Assembly: GCA_041395745.1 (NCBI GenBank)
Contig: JAWKZV010000003.1
Span: 496,001-560,000, forward strand
Length of the DNA: 64,000 bases
Direction: 5' to 3'
Source of the DNA: Porticoccus sp041395745
GTDB lineage: Bacteria > Pseudomonadota > Gammaproteobacteria > Pseudomonadales > Porticoccaceae
A model generated the notes under the pieces. It had not been told where the DNA came from and ran no database searches. It was given only the letters and a program-made list of their open reading frames with translations. Below are positions 1 to 8,379 of the stretch, piece by piece. The stretch's first letter is position 1; each line of letters starts with the position of its first letter. The position numbers were made by a program, and so were the translations under genes.

Positions 1-529
1 ACAACTGTTCCACGGAGACACACTGGTTGGCAACCGGTTGATCCTGACCATCGACTCGCAGGTAACAGAACACCAGGTTTTCCACTTCAACCTGCTCTAC
101 GGTGATGCGACTGATAGCCGCTTCAGTTTGCTCGCCATCTGGCGCCGGCTCGGAATTGCCGGATGGGATGACAATGCCACCGACGCGCAGGATATCGGGC
201 CCCATTGCCAGGTCGACAGAGGTGTTCTCCAGCCGGACCGACTGGATCTGCAGCCAGTGATCCAACAGCGGGGCCCAGTCGATGTTCAGCTCCAGCTCAC
301 CCACCACCAGTCGTTCACCGATGGCGGAATGGATATCTATATCGTTGATCTGCACGGATCCCAGTATCGGGCGAATATCGACATAGCCGATGGAAGCTTC
401 CAGCCCCTGCTTCTCCAACCAGGCAATGGCCTGCCAGCGCACCACAAATGGAAGCAAGGTAATGACAACCACCACCAGCACCGCAAGGGTGAGCAGAATG
501 AACCTGATCGCCTTAGATATCGACTTCAT
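1..529 (-). CDS. AsmA/DUF748-like membrane-anchored protein, truncated by the window edge
   Basis: Only the first 176 codons are present; the gene runs off base 1. It starts MKSISKAIRF, has one hydrophobic segment at about residues 9-30, then a long segment predicted to lie in the periplasm. That part has the alternating pattern (IDIHSAIGERLVVGELELNI, then LQIQSVRLENTSVDL) typical of AsmA/DUF748 proteins, which are thought to act in envelope lipid transport or outer-membrane maintenance. A GGGAG ribosome site lies 7 nt before the ATG. It sits downstream of parE on the same strand with a 75-nt gap. The family call comes from the N-terminus only. Confidence 0.55.
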   Translation of the reverse strand, partial: MKSISKAIRFILLTLAVLVVVVITLLPFVVRWQAIAWLEKQGLEASIGYVDIRPILGSVQINDIDIHSAIGERLVVGELELNIDWAPLLDHWLQIQSVRLENTSVDLAMGPDILRVGGIVIPSGNSEPAPDGEQTEAAISRITVEQVEVENLVFCYLRVDGQDQPVANQCVSVEQL

Positions 530-604
530 GAGCCAGCTCCCTGTCCTGTGCAAATGGGCAACGCACCCTGCATTACCCGGTGAACCTGTCCTTACCTCCC
601 GGCA

Positions 605-2488
605 CTAGACGTCCGCCAGGTTGCCTCGCGCCTCGAGCCACTCCTTACGATCCGAGGCGCGCTTCTTGGCCAGCAGCATGTCCAGCAGGCCATTGGTATC
701 GTCGCCGGCCTCAATGGTGAGCTGCACCAGACGGCGGGTATCCGGGTCCATGGTGGTTTCCCGCAACTGGATCGGGTTCATCTCACCCAACCCCTTGAAA
801 CGCTGCACGTTCACTTTACCGCGTTTTTTCTCCGCCTCTATGCGATCGAGAATGCCCTGCTTCTCACCCTCGTCGAGGGCGTAATAGACATCCTTGCCGA
901 CATCGATGCGGTACAGCGGCGGCATCGCCACATAAACATGGCCGGCACTCACCAGCGGCCGGAAGTGGCGCACGAACAGCGCGCAAAGCAGCGTGGCAAT
1001 GTGCAGTCCGTCGGAGTCCGCATCGGCGAGGATACAGATCTTGTGATAGCGCAAGCCTTCAAGTTCGTCGGTTGCAGGGTCGATACCCAGGGCTACCGAA
1101 ATGTCGTGCACTTCCTGGGAGGCGAGGATTTCCTGGCTATCCACTTCCCAGGTGTTCAAGATCTTGCCGCGCAGCGGCATGATGGCCTGATATTCACGGT
1201 TGCGGGCCTGTTTGGCGGAACCGCCCGCCGAATCACCCTCGACGAGGAACAACTCACAGAGCTCCGGGCTGTCACTGGCGCAGTCCGCCAGCTTTCCGGG
1301 CAATGCCGGGCCAGTGGTCACCTTCTTGCGCGCCACTTTCTTGCTGGCGCGCAGCCGCCGTTGGGCATTGCTGATGCAGAGTTCCGCAAGTCGCTCGGCG
1401 TCCTCGGTGTGCTGGTTCAACCACAGGCTGAAGGCATCTTTCACCACCCCGGAGACAAAAGCGGCCGCCTCCCGGGAGGAGAGTCGCTCCTTGGTCTGGC
1501 CGGAAAACTGCGGATCTGACAACTTAGACGACAGTACGAAGCAGCACTTGTCCCAGATATCATCCGGTGCGAGCTTGACCCCTCTGGGCAGCAGGTTGCG
1601 AAATTCACAGAACTCGCGCATCGCCTCCAGCAGGCCGGTACGCAAGCCGTTGACGTGGGTGCCACCCTGGGGTGTGGGAATCAGGTTGACGTAGCTTTCC
1701 TGGGTCAGCTCACCGCCTTCCGGCAGCCATTGCAGCGCCCAGTCCACCGCTTCAATCTCAGCGGAAAAACTGCCGACAAAAGGCATGTCGGGCAGCACTT
1801 CCCAGCCGGCAGTGGCACCGCGCAGGTAATCCGCCAGGCCGTCCTCATAGTGCCAGCTTTCGCTCTCACCGGTGTTCTCGTCTTTAAAGGTAACTTCCAA
1901 TCCAGCACACAACACCGCCTTGGCGCGCAGCACATGCTTCAGACGCGACACGGAATATTTGACCGTATCGAAATACTTGGGGTCAGGCAGGAAACGTACC
2001 TCGGTACCGGTGTTGCGCTGGCCACAGCGATCCACCACCGCCAGGTCACTCACCTTGTTACCACCCGCAAAGCCCATGCGATGGACGTTGCCGCCGCGGC
2101 GGATGGTCACCTCCAGTTTGCTGGACAAGGCGTTGACCACCGATACCCCGACCCCGTGCAGCCCCCCGGAGAACTGGTAGTTCTTGTTGGAGAACTTGCC
2201 GCCGGCGTGCAGTGTGGAGAGGATCACTTCCACCCCCGGCAGGCCCTGCTCCGGGTGGATATCCACCGGCATGCCGCGACCGTTATCCGCCACCGACAGG
2301 GAGCCGTCTTTATACAGCACCACATCAATTTTGCTGGCATGGCCGGCCAGCGCCTCGTCGACACTGTTGTCGATCACTTCCTGGGCCAGATGATTGGGGC
2401 GGGATGTGTCCGTATACATACCCGGTCGCTTGCGCACCGGGTCAAGCCCGGTGAGAACTTCAATATCTTCTGCGGTGTACTTATTCAT
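605..2488 (-). CDS. parE: DNA topoisomerase IV subunit B
   Basis: 627 aa, the usual ParE length. ParE is the ATPase subunit that drives decatenation of daughter chromosomes with ParC. Visible features are the GHKL ATPase with VIDNSVDEALAG near residue 40 and GGLHGVGVSVVNAL, the Toprim motif LFLVEGDSAGGSAKQ near residue 415, and the C-terminal RFKGLGEMNP. The ORF extends 29 codons upstream, but MNKYTAEDIEVL is the family start and has a GGGGG ribosome site. It overlaps the end of yqiA by 8 nt, so the two are probably co-transcribed. Confidence 0.97.
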   Translation of the reverse strand: MNKYTAEDIEVLTGLDPVRKRPGMYTDTSRPNHLAQEVIDNSVDEALAGHASKIDVVLYKDGSLSVADNGRGMPVDIHPEQGLPGVEVILSTLHAGGKFSNKNYQFSGGLHGVGVSVVNALSSKLEVTIRRGGNVHRMGFAGGNKVSDLAVVDRCGQRNTGTEVRFLPDPKYFDTVKYSVSRLKHVLRAKAVLCAGLEVTFKDENTGESESWHYEDGLADYLRGATAGWEVLPDMPFVGSFSAEIEAVDWALQWLPEGGELTQESYVNLIPTPQGGTHVNGLRTGLLEAMREFCEFRNLLPRGVKLAPDDIWDKCCFVLSSKLSDPQFSGQTKERLSSREAAAFVSGVVKDAFSLWLNQHTEDAERLAELCISNAQRRLRASKKVARKKVTTGPALPGKLADCASDSPELCELFLVEGDSAGGSAKQARNREYQAIMPLRGKILNTWEVDSQEILASQEVHDISVALGIDPATDELEGLRYHKICILADADSDGLHIATLLCALFVRHFRPLVSAGHVYVAMPPLYRIDVGKDVYYALDEGEKQGILDRIEAEKKRGKVNVQRFKGLGEMNPIQLRETTMDPDTRRLVQLTIEAGDDTNGLLDMLLAKKRASDRKEWLEARGNLADV

Positions 2489-3065
2489 GAGCCCCCGATG
2501 ACAACTGCAAGTATTCGTAAATGGCGGGCAGGTACCGCTCATAGCGCTGAAAGCTGTGATCACCACCTCTCTCAACTGTCATGCGACACCCTGCGTATCT
2601 GGCTTCCGCCTGTCGATAATCCAGTACTTCGTCGCCACTCTGCAACAACACCCAGTAGCGTTCCCGGTGCAGCGACGTCGTTACCTCCAGCTGGCGAACC
2701 TCGTCCACATGACGCTCCTCCAGCACATAGCGTTCGCCGGTGTGGTAATTGGTGTTCTCCCCCAGGTAATCGAGCATCAATTCGTAGGGTTTGACCGCCG
2801 GATTAATCAATACCGCCGGCAACTCATAGCGCTCCGCCAACCAGGTGGCGTAGTAGCCACCCATAGAGCTGCCAACCAACCCGGTCGGCCCGGGGGCATT
2901 CTCGATTAAATCCTGTAATTGCCGGATCGCCCGATCAGGCTCATTACTGAGTTTTGGGCAGAAAAAAGGGATCTGGGGATGGTGGAGGGACAGCCACTCG
3001 TCTGTCTGGCGAGCCTTGAGGGAAGCGGGTGAACTATTGAAACCATGAATGTAAATCAACGCCAT
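2481..3065 (-). CDS. yqiA: YqiA-type alpha/beta-fold esterase
   Basis: 194 aa. It is a small alpha/beta hydrolase of the YqiA/YcfP family, reported to hydrolyse acyl esters. It starts MALIYIHGFNSSP (the HGF oxyanion motif). The nucleophile elbow is GLVGSSMGGYYA (GxSxG), and GGDHSF near the C-terminus supplies the catalytic His. Its position between cpdA and parE matches the E. coli parE-yqiA-cpdA-yqiB-nudF order. Its end overlaps parE by 8 nt. Confidence 0.93.
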   Translation of the reverse strand: MALIYIHGFNSSPASLKARQTDEWLSLHHPQIPFFCPKLSNEPDRAIRQLQDLIENAPGPTGLVGSSMGGYYATWLAERYELPAVLINPAVKPYELMLDYLGENTNYHTGERYVLEERHVDEVRQLEVTTSLHRERYWVLLQSGDEVLDYRQAEARYAGCRMTVERGGDHSFQRYERYLPAIYEYLQLSSGAHE

Positions 3066-3162
3066 GCCGGGCTGCCGACCTCCTCTGAAGATGACCCGGA
3101 TTATAGCGGTATAACGGCAGCGGAAAGAACTGCTTCGGCAGGCTGTGAGTCACCCCGGGAAA

Positions 3163-3966
3163 TCAGTAACCGATACAGTGCTGATCCACTGCTTGATGGC
3201 CTTCACGGACGAACACAACACCGGTCTCGACAGCGCCATTGTCATGAAAGTTGATCCAGCGGTAGCCCGGCGGTTGCCCGCAAAGCTCAAACTCATCACA
3301 GGCCGGAGCGAACTGAAAGCAGGTAGAAGGAACGGTATAGACCGGGATACCGGCCCAATCCACGGCACAACTCTGGTGAACATGGCCACTGAAAATCACC
3401 TTGATCTGGCCGTGCCTGGCAACCAGTTCGGCCAGGGCATCAGCATTGGCAATGCGCTGTCTGTCGAGCCAGCGACACTGTATTTCAGCGGGAGGGTGGT
3501 GGACAAACAATGCCACATGTCGATCACGGCAAGTGCTTAGCAGCGCATCCAATTGTGCCAGCTCCGCCTCCGCCAGCTGTCCCCATACCTTTCCTGGCAC
3601 AGCACTGACCAGAAAAACCAGAGTCCAGCCATTCAGCTCTACCACCCGCAGGAAGGGTTGCCGGAGCACCCGCTGCATCAGGGCAAAGTCATCGTGGTTA
3701 CCGGGAAGCCCGGCCATCGCAGGAGCCCGCCCGGCCAGTAATTTGTCAAACAGCTGGTAGGCCTCGCGTTCGCCGTCGGCTGCGATATCGCCGGTAACGG
3801 CCAGCAGATCACAGCTGGCAAGCTGCTCCCCGAGATCGTCCAGCACTCGGGACAGACTGCGAGCCGTGTTGATACCCGCAAGGACAAATTGCTCACCCGC
3901 ACCCAGGTGGCAGTCTGATAACTGAATTACCCGGGTGACGTGGTTATCTCGTGATGACAAGGACAA
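3163..3966 (-). CDS. cpdA: 3',5'-cyclic-AMP phosphodiesterase CpdA
   Basis: 267 aa calcineurin-like metallophosphoesterase. The ordered metal-binding motifs are all present: LSDCHLG (D18, H20), TGDIA near 60, GNHDD near 90, HHPP near 155 and GHVH near 195. CpdA-type enzymes hydrolyse cAMP and so limit CRP signalling. It lies between the DUF1249 gene and yqiA, as in E. coli. A 97-nt gap without an evident gene separates it from yqiA. Confidence 0.92.
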   Translation of the reverse strand: MSLSSRDNHVTRVIQLSDCHLGAGEQFVLAGINTARSLSRVLDDLGEQLASCDLLAVTGDIAADGEREAYQLFDKLLAGRAPAMAGLPGNHDDFALMQRVLRQPFLRVVELNGWTLVFLVSAVPGKVWGQLAEAELAQLDALLSTCRDRHVALFVHHPPAEIQCRWLDRQRIANADALAELVARHGQIKVIFSGHVHQSCAVDWAGIPVYTVPSTCFQFAPACDEFELCGQPPGYRWINFHDNGAVETGVVFVREGHQAVDQHCIGY

Positions 3967-4016
3967 TTATGCTCTCCCTTCACCTAACGGTGGACACCAT
4001 CGACCGACATTGGTCG

Positions 4017-4484
4017 TCAGGGAGCTTCGCCAAACAGGGGTTCGGGATAGTAGCCCCGCGCCAGGCAGTGGGAAAGCCACTCGCCCAGAAAACGGTTCCA
4101 CTGCGCCTTCTCGTCCCGATGGTGCATCTGCTGATTGGGGTATCCGTAACTCGGCCTGAGATGACGAATACCATCACATGAAACCACTTCCGCCACTCGC
4201 GCATCGTGATACAGCCTCAGCAGCATGACCGGCAGCCGGAACCAGGGATTGTCATTCCCGGCGCAGGCCACCTGGCTCAGCTCAATGAGGGTGGTATAGC
4301 GGGTGTTCTCACGGACCATCATGTGCAGTTCATGATCACTGTCGTGACTGAGCCCCAACCTCCGCTCCGCCGCTTCCCGGGTCATTTCAGGAAACAGCTT
4401 CATCAGGCGGAAATAATTGGCATCGCACTCCGCCATGTATCCCCTCAGGTCGACTTTGTAGCTCATTTTGGTTTTCTCAATCAC
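4017..4484 (-). CDS. DUF1249 family protein (YqiB-like)
   Basis: 155 aa soluble protein of unknown function, recognised as DUF1249 by its start (MSYKVDLRGYMAECDANYFR), its middle (ELSQVACAGNDNPWF) and its tail (NRFLGEWLSHCLARGYYPE). Translation may start at residue 1 or at M7 (MSYKVDL), which is the more common family start. It lies between nudF and cpdA, the conserved position of yqiB. No catalytic motif is visible. Confidence 0.85.
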   Translation of the reverse strand: MIEKTKMSYKVDLRGYMAECDANYFRLMKLFPEMTREAAERRLGLSHDSDHELHMMVRENTRYTTLIELSQVACAGNDNPWFRLPVMLLRLYHDARVAEVVSCDGIRHLRPSYGYPNQQMHHRDEKAQWNRFLGEWLSHCLARGYYPEPLFGEAP

Positions 4485-4569
4485 AGCACTGAATCACATT
4501 TTGCCGGGATTACCCGGTGGGCAGTTCAGAAGAGCATAGTTCATCACAAAAATCGTTGTCGATTGCTTC

Positions 4570-5148
4570 TCAACCACAACAGACAGATTGTAGTGGCAGC
4601 ATTGTTGCACACCCCTGATCCAGCCACTCGAACACCTGCTGCTCCGGCAGGACATGCAAGCGGATATCTTCACCCTCGTGGTCAAGACCGAACAACCCAC
4701 CGGCATCGGCCAGGTCTGCCAGGGCACAGAAAAGATACATCCTCTCACTGCTGCCACCGGGACTGACCCAGTAATCGCAGATTGGCACCAGCTCCCCTGT
4801 CTCGATACCGGCTTCCTCCAGAACCTCCCTTCTGACCACTTCTTCCAAGGACTCCCCCGGCTCGGCCATTCCCGCCACCACCTCATACAACCAGGGGCTC
4901 TGCTCGGCACCGAGTACTCCGATGCGGAACTGTTCAGTCAGCCCCACCAATCCTTGTTTCGGATCGTAAAGCAACACACCCACACAGGGATCGCGCTCGA
5001 ACAATTCCCGCTCGATCGGCCTTGACCAACCACCGGCGAACAACCGGTAGCGCAATCGCACCCGAATCATCCTGAAAAAGCCCTGAAAAACCGTCTGGCG
5101 TTCAAGCACTTCAACATCTTTATTGGTGAACCCATTCTGTCGAGACAT
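4570..5148 (-). CDS. nudF: ADP-ribose pyrophosphatase (Nudix hydrolase NudF)
   Basis: 192 aa. It hydrolyses ADP-ribose to AMP and ribose 5-phosphate. The Nudix box begins GMAEPGESLEE and ends REVLEEAGI at about residues 98-120, with the E/R/EE residues intact. The ORF extends 37 codons upstream, but MSRQNGFTNKDVEV fits the family start. It is divergent from tolC with 158 nt between them, the same arrangement as in E. coli. The C-terminus (LPLQSVCCG) is ordinary in length. Confidence 0.92.
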   Translation of the reverse strand: MSRQNGFTNKDVEVLERQTVFQGFFRMIRVRLRYRLFAGGWSRPIERELFERDPCVGVLLYDPKQGLVGLTEQFRIGVLGAEQSPWLYEVVAGMAEPGESLEEVVRREVLEEAGIETGELVPICDYWVSPGGSSERMYLFCALADLADAGGLFGLDHEGEDIRLHVLPEQQVFEWLDQGCATMLPLQSVCCG

Positions 5149-5306
5149 GTCTATATCCACCGTGCAGATTTTCCCGCAGAGGGCCTCCCGCAGGGACCAC
5201 CTGTCAGGGCCAGTTCCAGCCACCGTACACAGAGGAACTGTCACTGTCCACCCTCTCAAAATCTGCTAGACTCACGAACCTCCCCCCCATCAGACAAGGA
5301 CCTGAA

Positions 5307-6710
5307 ATGCGCTTTCGCAGACTCGCACTTTCTCTCATCGTCGCCTTCGCAACGCCGGTCGCCCTGGCCAACACCCTGTCCGAAATCTATGAACTGGCGC
5401 TCCAGAACGACCCACAGTTACGCGCCGCCCGCGCCGCCTTTCTGGCCGGCCAGGAGGCCAAAAATATCGGCCGCGCCGCTCTGCTCCCCCAGATTAGCGC
5501 CACTGGAGAATACGAGGAACTGGAAACCAACGGCTCATCCACTACGGTGTTGAACCAGAATGCCATTTTCAGTCGCCGCGGCCACACCGACACGGACAGC
5601 CACGGCTATTACCTGAACCTGTCGCAACCGATTTTTGACCTGCCCGCCTGGTTCAGTTTCCAGCAGGGAAAGGCCCTCAGCGAGCAGGCGCGCCTGCAGT
5701 TTGCGGCAGACCAGCAATCCCTGATCCTGCGCTCAGCCGATGCGTATTTTGAAGTACTGCGCGCGCGGGAAAACCTGGAAACCGCCCTCGCCCAGGAAAA
5801 AGCCATCCAGCGCCAGCTGGAACAGACCAAAGAGCGCTTCGAGGTGGGGCTGCTGCCGATCACCGATGTCCACGAGGCACAGGCCGCCTACGACAACGCA
5901 CGGGTCAACACCCTGGAAGCCCGAGGGGCACTGGATATCGCCTTTGAAGGACTGACCGTACTGACCGGCGAACCCCACCAACAACTGGCTGGACTGGTGC
6001 CCAACTTTCCCGTGGTACAACCCGAACCAGTAAACAGGGAAGACTGGGTGCAATTTGCCCTGCAAAACAATTTCAGCCTGCAGGCCGCCAGGTACCAGCG
6101 GGACGCAGCGGACGAGAACGCCAAGTCGAAAAAGTACGAACACGCCCCGACCCTCACCGGCACGTTGTCCTATTACGACGACCAGACCGACAGTGAATTT
6201 CGCGGCACAGACCAGTACGGTTTTTCCAGCACCCCCTCAGCCACCGATCAGGAGGGCCATGCCATCGGCCTGCAACTGACCGTGCCGATCTTTACCGGGG
6301 GACTGGTCAGCGCCGAGCGCCGCCAGGCCTTCCAACAGTATGTCCAGGCCGATGAGACTTTTATCGGCGCACAGCGCAACACCGTGCAACAGGCTCGCTC
6401 ACAGCACCTGTTAGTTGTCACCAATACCGAAAGGGTCAAGGCGCGCAAGCTGGCGATCACCTCGGCGGAAAGCGCACTGGAAGCCACCCAGGCAGGTTAT
6501 GAGGCGGGCACCCGCAATATTGTCGATGTGCTGGTGGCACAACAGAATCTCTATCAGGCGAGCCGCGACTACGCCAACGCCCGTTACGACTATATCGGCA
6601 GCCTGCTGCGATTGAAGGAAGTGGCAGGACAATTGAGCCCAGAGGATATCTATCAGCTCAACGCCTGGCTGGACCCGGGCATCAACGTTACGAAAGCTGG
6701 CGTTCAATAA
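5307..6710 (+). CDS. tolC: TolC-family outer membrane efflux channel
   Basis: 467 aa with an N-terminal signal peptide cut after ALAN. It has two tandem OEP repeats with coiled-coil helices: ETALAQEKAIQRQLEQTKER and its neighbours in the first half, and ESALEATQAGYEAGTRNIVD in the second. The GYEAGTRNIVDVL motif is typical of TolC of type I secretion and RND/ABC efflux pumps. An AAGGA ribosome site lies 6 nt upstream. The 3' end overlaps convergent waaA by 23 nt, leaving no room for an intergenic terminator. Confidence 0.95.
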   Translation: MRFRRLALSLIVAFATPVALANTLSEIYELALQNDPQLRAARAAFLAGQEAKNIGRAALLPQISATGEYEELETNGSSTTVLNQNAIFSRRGHTDTDSHGYYLNLSQPIFDLPAWFSFQQGKALSEQARLQFAADQQSLILRSADAYFEVLRARENLETALAQEKAIQRQLEQTKERFEVGLLPITDVHEAQAAYDNARVNTLEARGALDIAFEGLTVLTGEPHQQLAGLVPNFPVVQPEPVNREDWVQFALQNNFSLQAARYQRDAADENAKSKKYEHAPTLTGTLSYYDDQTDSEFRGTDQYGFSSTPSATDQEGHAIGLQLTVPIFTGGLVSAERRQAFQQYVQADETFIGAQRNTVQQARSQHLLVVTNTERVKARKLAITSAESALEATQAGYEAGTRNIVDVLVAQQNLYQASRDYANARYDYIGSLLRLKEVAGQLSPEDIYQLNAWLDPGINVTKAGVQ

Positions 6711-8007
6711 CCGCCAGCAGCCGCGCCAGCGCACCGCGGTTGCTCTCCGCCACCGATTTGGCCGCCTCGCCCATCTGGGTGGCGGCCTGTGGAGTGGCCA
6801 ACAGCTCACCTACTTTTTCAGCAATCCCGCTAGCATCCACACATACAGCCATCCCGCCGGCATCCAGTAACAATCTCGACGCCTCTGCAAAATTGAACAG
6901 GTGCGGGCCACTTAATACCGGCACCTGCCAGGCAGCGGGCTCAATCAAATTGTGCCCACCCACGGGCACCAGACTGCCGCCGACAAAGGCGATATCGCAG
7001 GCGCCGAAAAACAACAGCAATTCCCCCATGGTATCCCCCAGCAACACCTGATCTCCCCTGCCGGGGATCGCGCCACTACTGCGTCGGACCAACGTGTTTC
7101 CTCTGGATTCACAAAGCTGGGCCACCTCGTTGAAGCGTTCCGGATGGCGTGGCACCAGCACCAACAACAGGGAAGGAAACTTCTCCAGAAGCAGGGCAAA
7201 AGCATCCAGAATGATCTCATCCTCCCCGCGATGGGTACTGGCCACCAGCCATATCGGCCGACCACTTTCACCCTGCCACTGTGCTTTCAAGTCTGCCGCC
7301 TGCTGCGACAGCGACGTGTCGATATCGAGGTCGAATTTGATATTGCCGGTGACCGTCAATCGGGGTTCAGGCAATCCCAGTGACAGGAAACGCTCGCCGT
7401 CGTCCCGGTGCTGGGCGGCAATGGCGTCGATTACCTTCAGCATGGGCCCGGTGAGCACCGAAAATTTGCGGTAGCCCCCTGCTGATTTTTCCGACAAACG
7501 CGCATTCGCCAGCACAATGGGAACACCGCGGCTGTGGCAACTGTGAATCAGGTTGGGCCACAACTCCGTTTCCATAATCACCAGCAGCTGCGGCCGCACC
7601 CGTTTCAGAAAGCGCCCCAGGGCACAGGGTAAATCGTAAGGGGCGTAGACGTGGTAGACGCTGTCGCCAAACACGGCTCGCACCCGCGCCGAACCGGTGG
7701 GCGTCATGGTGGTCACCGCCAGCAACGATTCTGGATGGCGAACCTGCAAGGCGCGAATCATCGGCACTGCCGCCAGGGTTTCGCCTACGGAGACAGAGTG
7801 CACCCAAATTACCGGCCGCCCATGCGCCACCGGTGGCACAAAGCCAAAGCGCTCAGCCCAGCGACAACGATAGTCGGGGGCGCGGCGGCTGCGCCACAAC
7901 AGGCGCAACAGAATCAACGGGGTCAAAAGGTAAAACAGCAGGGTGTAAAGGAATCGGGCCAAAATCTCTCCAATGAAGGGCAGCACCATGAATTCTGCCG
8001 AAAGCAT
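6688..8007 (-). CDS. waaA: 3-deoxy-D-manno-octulosonic acid transferase (Kdo transferase)
   Basis: 439 aa from the longest start. M7 (7989) would give 433 aa and neither start has a clear ribosome site. WaaA transfers Kdo from CMP-Kdo to lipid A precursor at the inner membrane. It shows the N-terminal membrane anchor (FLYTLLFYLLTPLILLRLLW), the acceptor-side motif VHSVSVGETLAA, METELWPNL, and the donor-side GGSLVPVGGHNLIEPAAW with FVGG. Convergent with tolC. The first step of core assembly is thus encoded near the main LPS locus. Confidence 0.95.
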   Translation of the reverse strand: MLSAEFMVLPFIGEILARFLYTLLFYLLTPLILLRLLWRSRRAPDYRCRWAERFGFVPPVAHGRPVIWVHSVSVGETLAAVPMIRALQVRHPESLLAVTTMTPTGSARVRAVFGDSVYHVYAPYDLPCALGRFLKRVRPQLLVIMETELWPNLIHSCHSRGVPIVLANARLSEKSAGGYRKFSVLTGPMLKVIDAIAAQHRDDGERFLSLGLPEPRLTVTGNIKFDLDIDTSLSQQAADLKAQWQGESGRPIWLVASTHRGEDEIILDAFALLLEKFPSLLLVLVPRHPERFNEVAQLCESRGNTLVRRSSGAIPGRGDQVLLGDTMGELLLFFGACDIAFVGGSLVPVGGHNLIEPAAWQVPVLSGPHLFNFAEASRLLLDAGGMAVCVDASGIAEKVGELLATPQAATQMGEAAKSVAESNRGALARLLAVIERQLS

Positions 8008-8030
8008 AAAGACAATGACCGGGGTATACT

Positions 8031-8297
8031 AGGGCCTGCTCACACTCATTGAATTATCACTGCTGGAGGTCATTTTTTCGTCCAGCCAGGCAGAAGGAGT
8101 GAAAATAGTGGTTCTATTTGATCGACTGATAACAATGCTGGGCGGGAAAATGGCCCCAGCCCTTCGGGTTGCGGCTAAAAAGCCACCACTCGGCGTTGCT
8201 TGTCACTCATTTGGAATAACCAAATCACATTCCTCGCGCCTTAATTGGTGGTTTTTTAGTCACAACAGGGACAACTCAATGAGTGGGAACAGGCCCT
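8031..8297. repeat. 267-bp structured intergenic repeat, copy 1
   Basis: Bounded by a 22-bp terminal inverted repeat that starts AGGGCCTG on the left and ends CAGGCCCT on the right, with 2 mismatches. Internal elements are: GCTGGA (8062-8067) with TCCAGC (8081-8086); a hairpin CAGCC/GGTTG around a CTTCG loop (8157-8171); a fully paired 16-position stem 8173-8188 with 8246-8261 (two G-T pairs); and inside it ATTTGG/CCAAAT (8209-8225). Same length as copy 2 and 194 of 267 positions identical by hand count. TA flanks the outer GGG/CCC on both sides. Together with 8298-8379, where I see no further feature, it fills the waaA/oxidoreductase gap. The family is not one I recognise. Confidence 0.88.
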
Positions 8298-8379
8298 AAC
8301 CCATCTGTTTTTGCCCCATTACTGACCGGGGCAAGATTTCACCGCTGCCGTAGTTATTGCCGGAGTCACAAACACCATC

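Noticed and set aside
1655..2794. 379-codon plus-strand frame opposite parE
   Set aside because: It is antisense to parE and yqiA, both certain genes, and its translation resembles nothing; typical GC-rich shadow frame.
8031..8297. Repeat as an integron attC site or classical MITE with TA duplication
   Set aside because: It is too long for attC and has no integrase-type core; TA flanks copy 1 but not the left side of copy 2.
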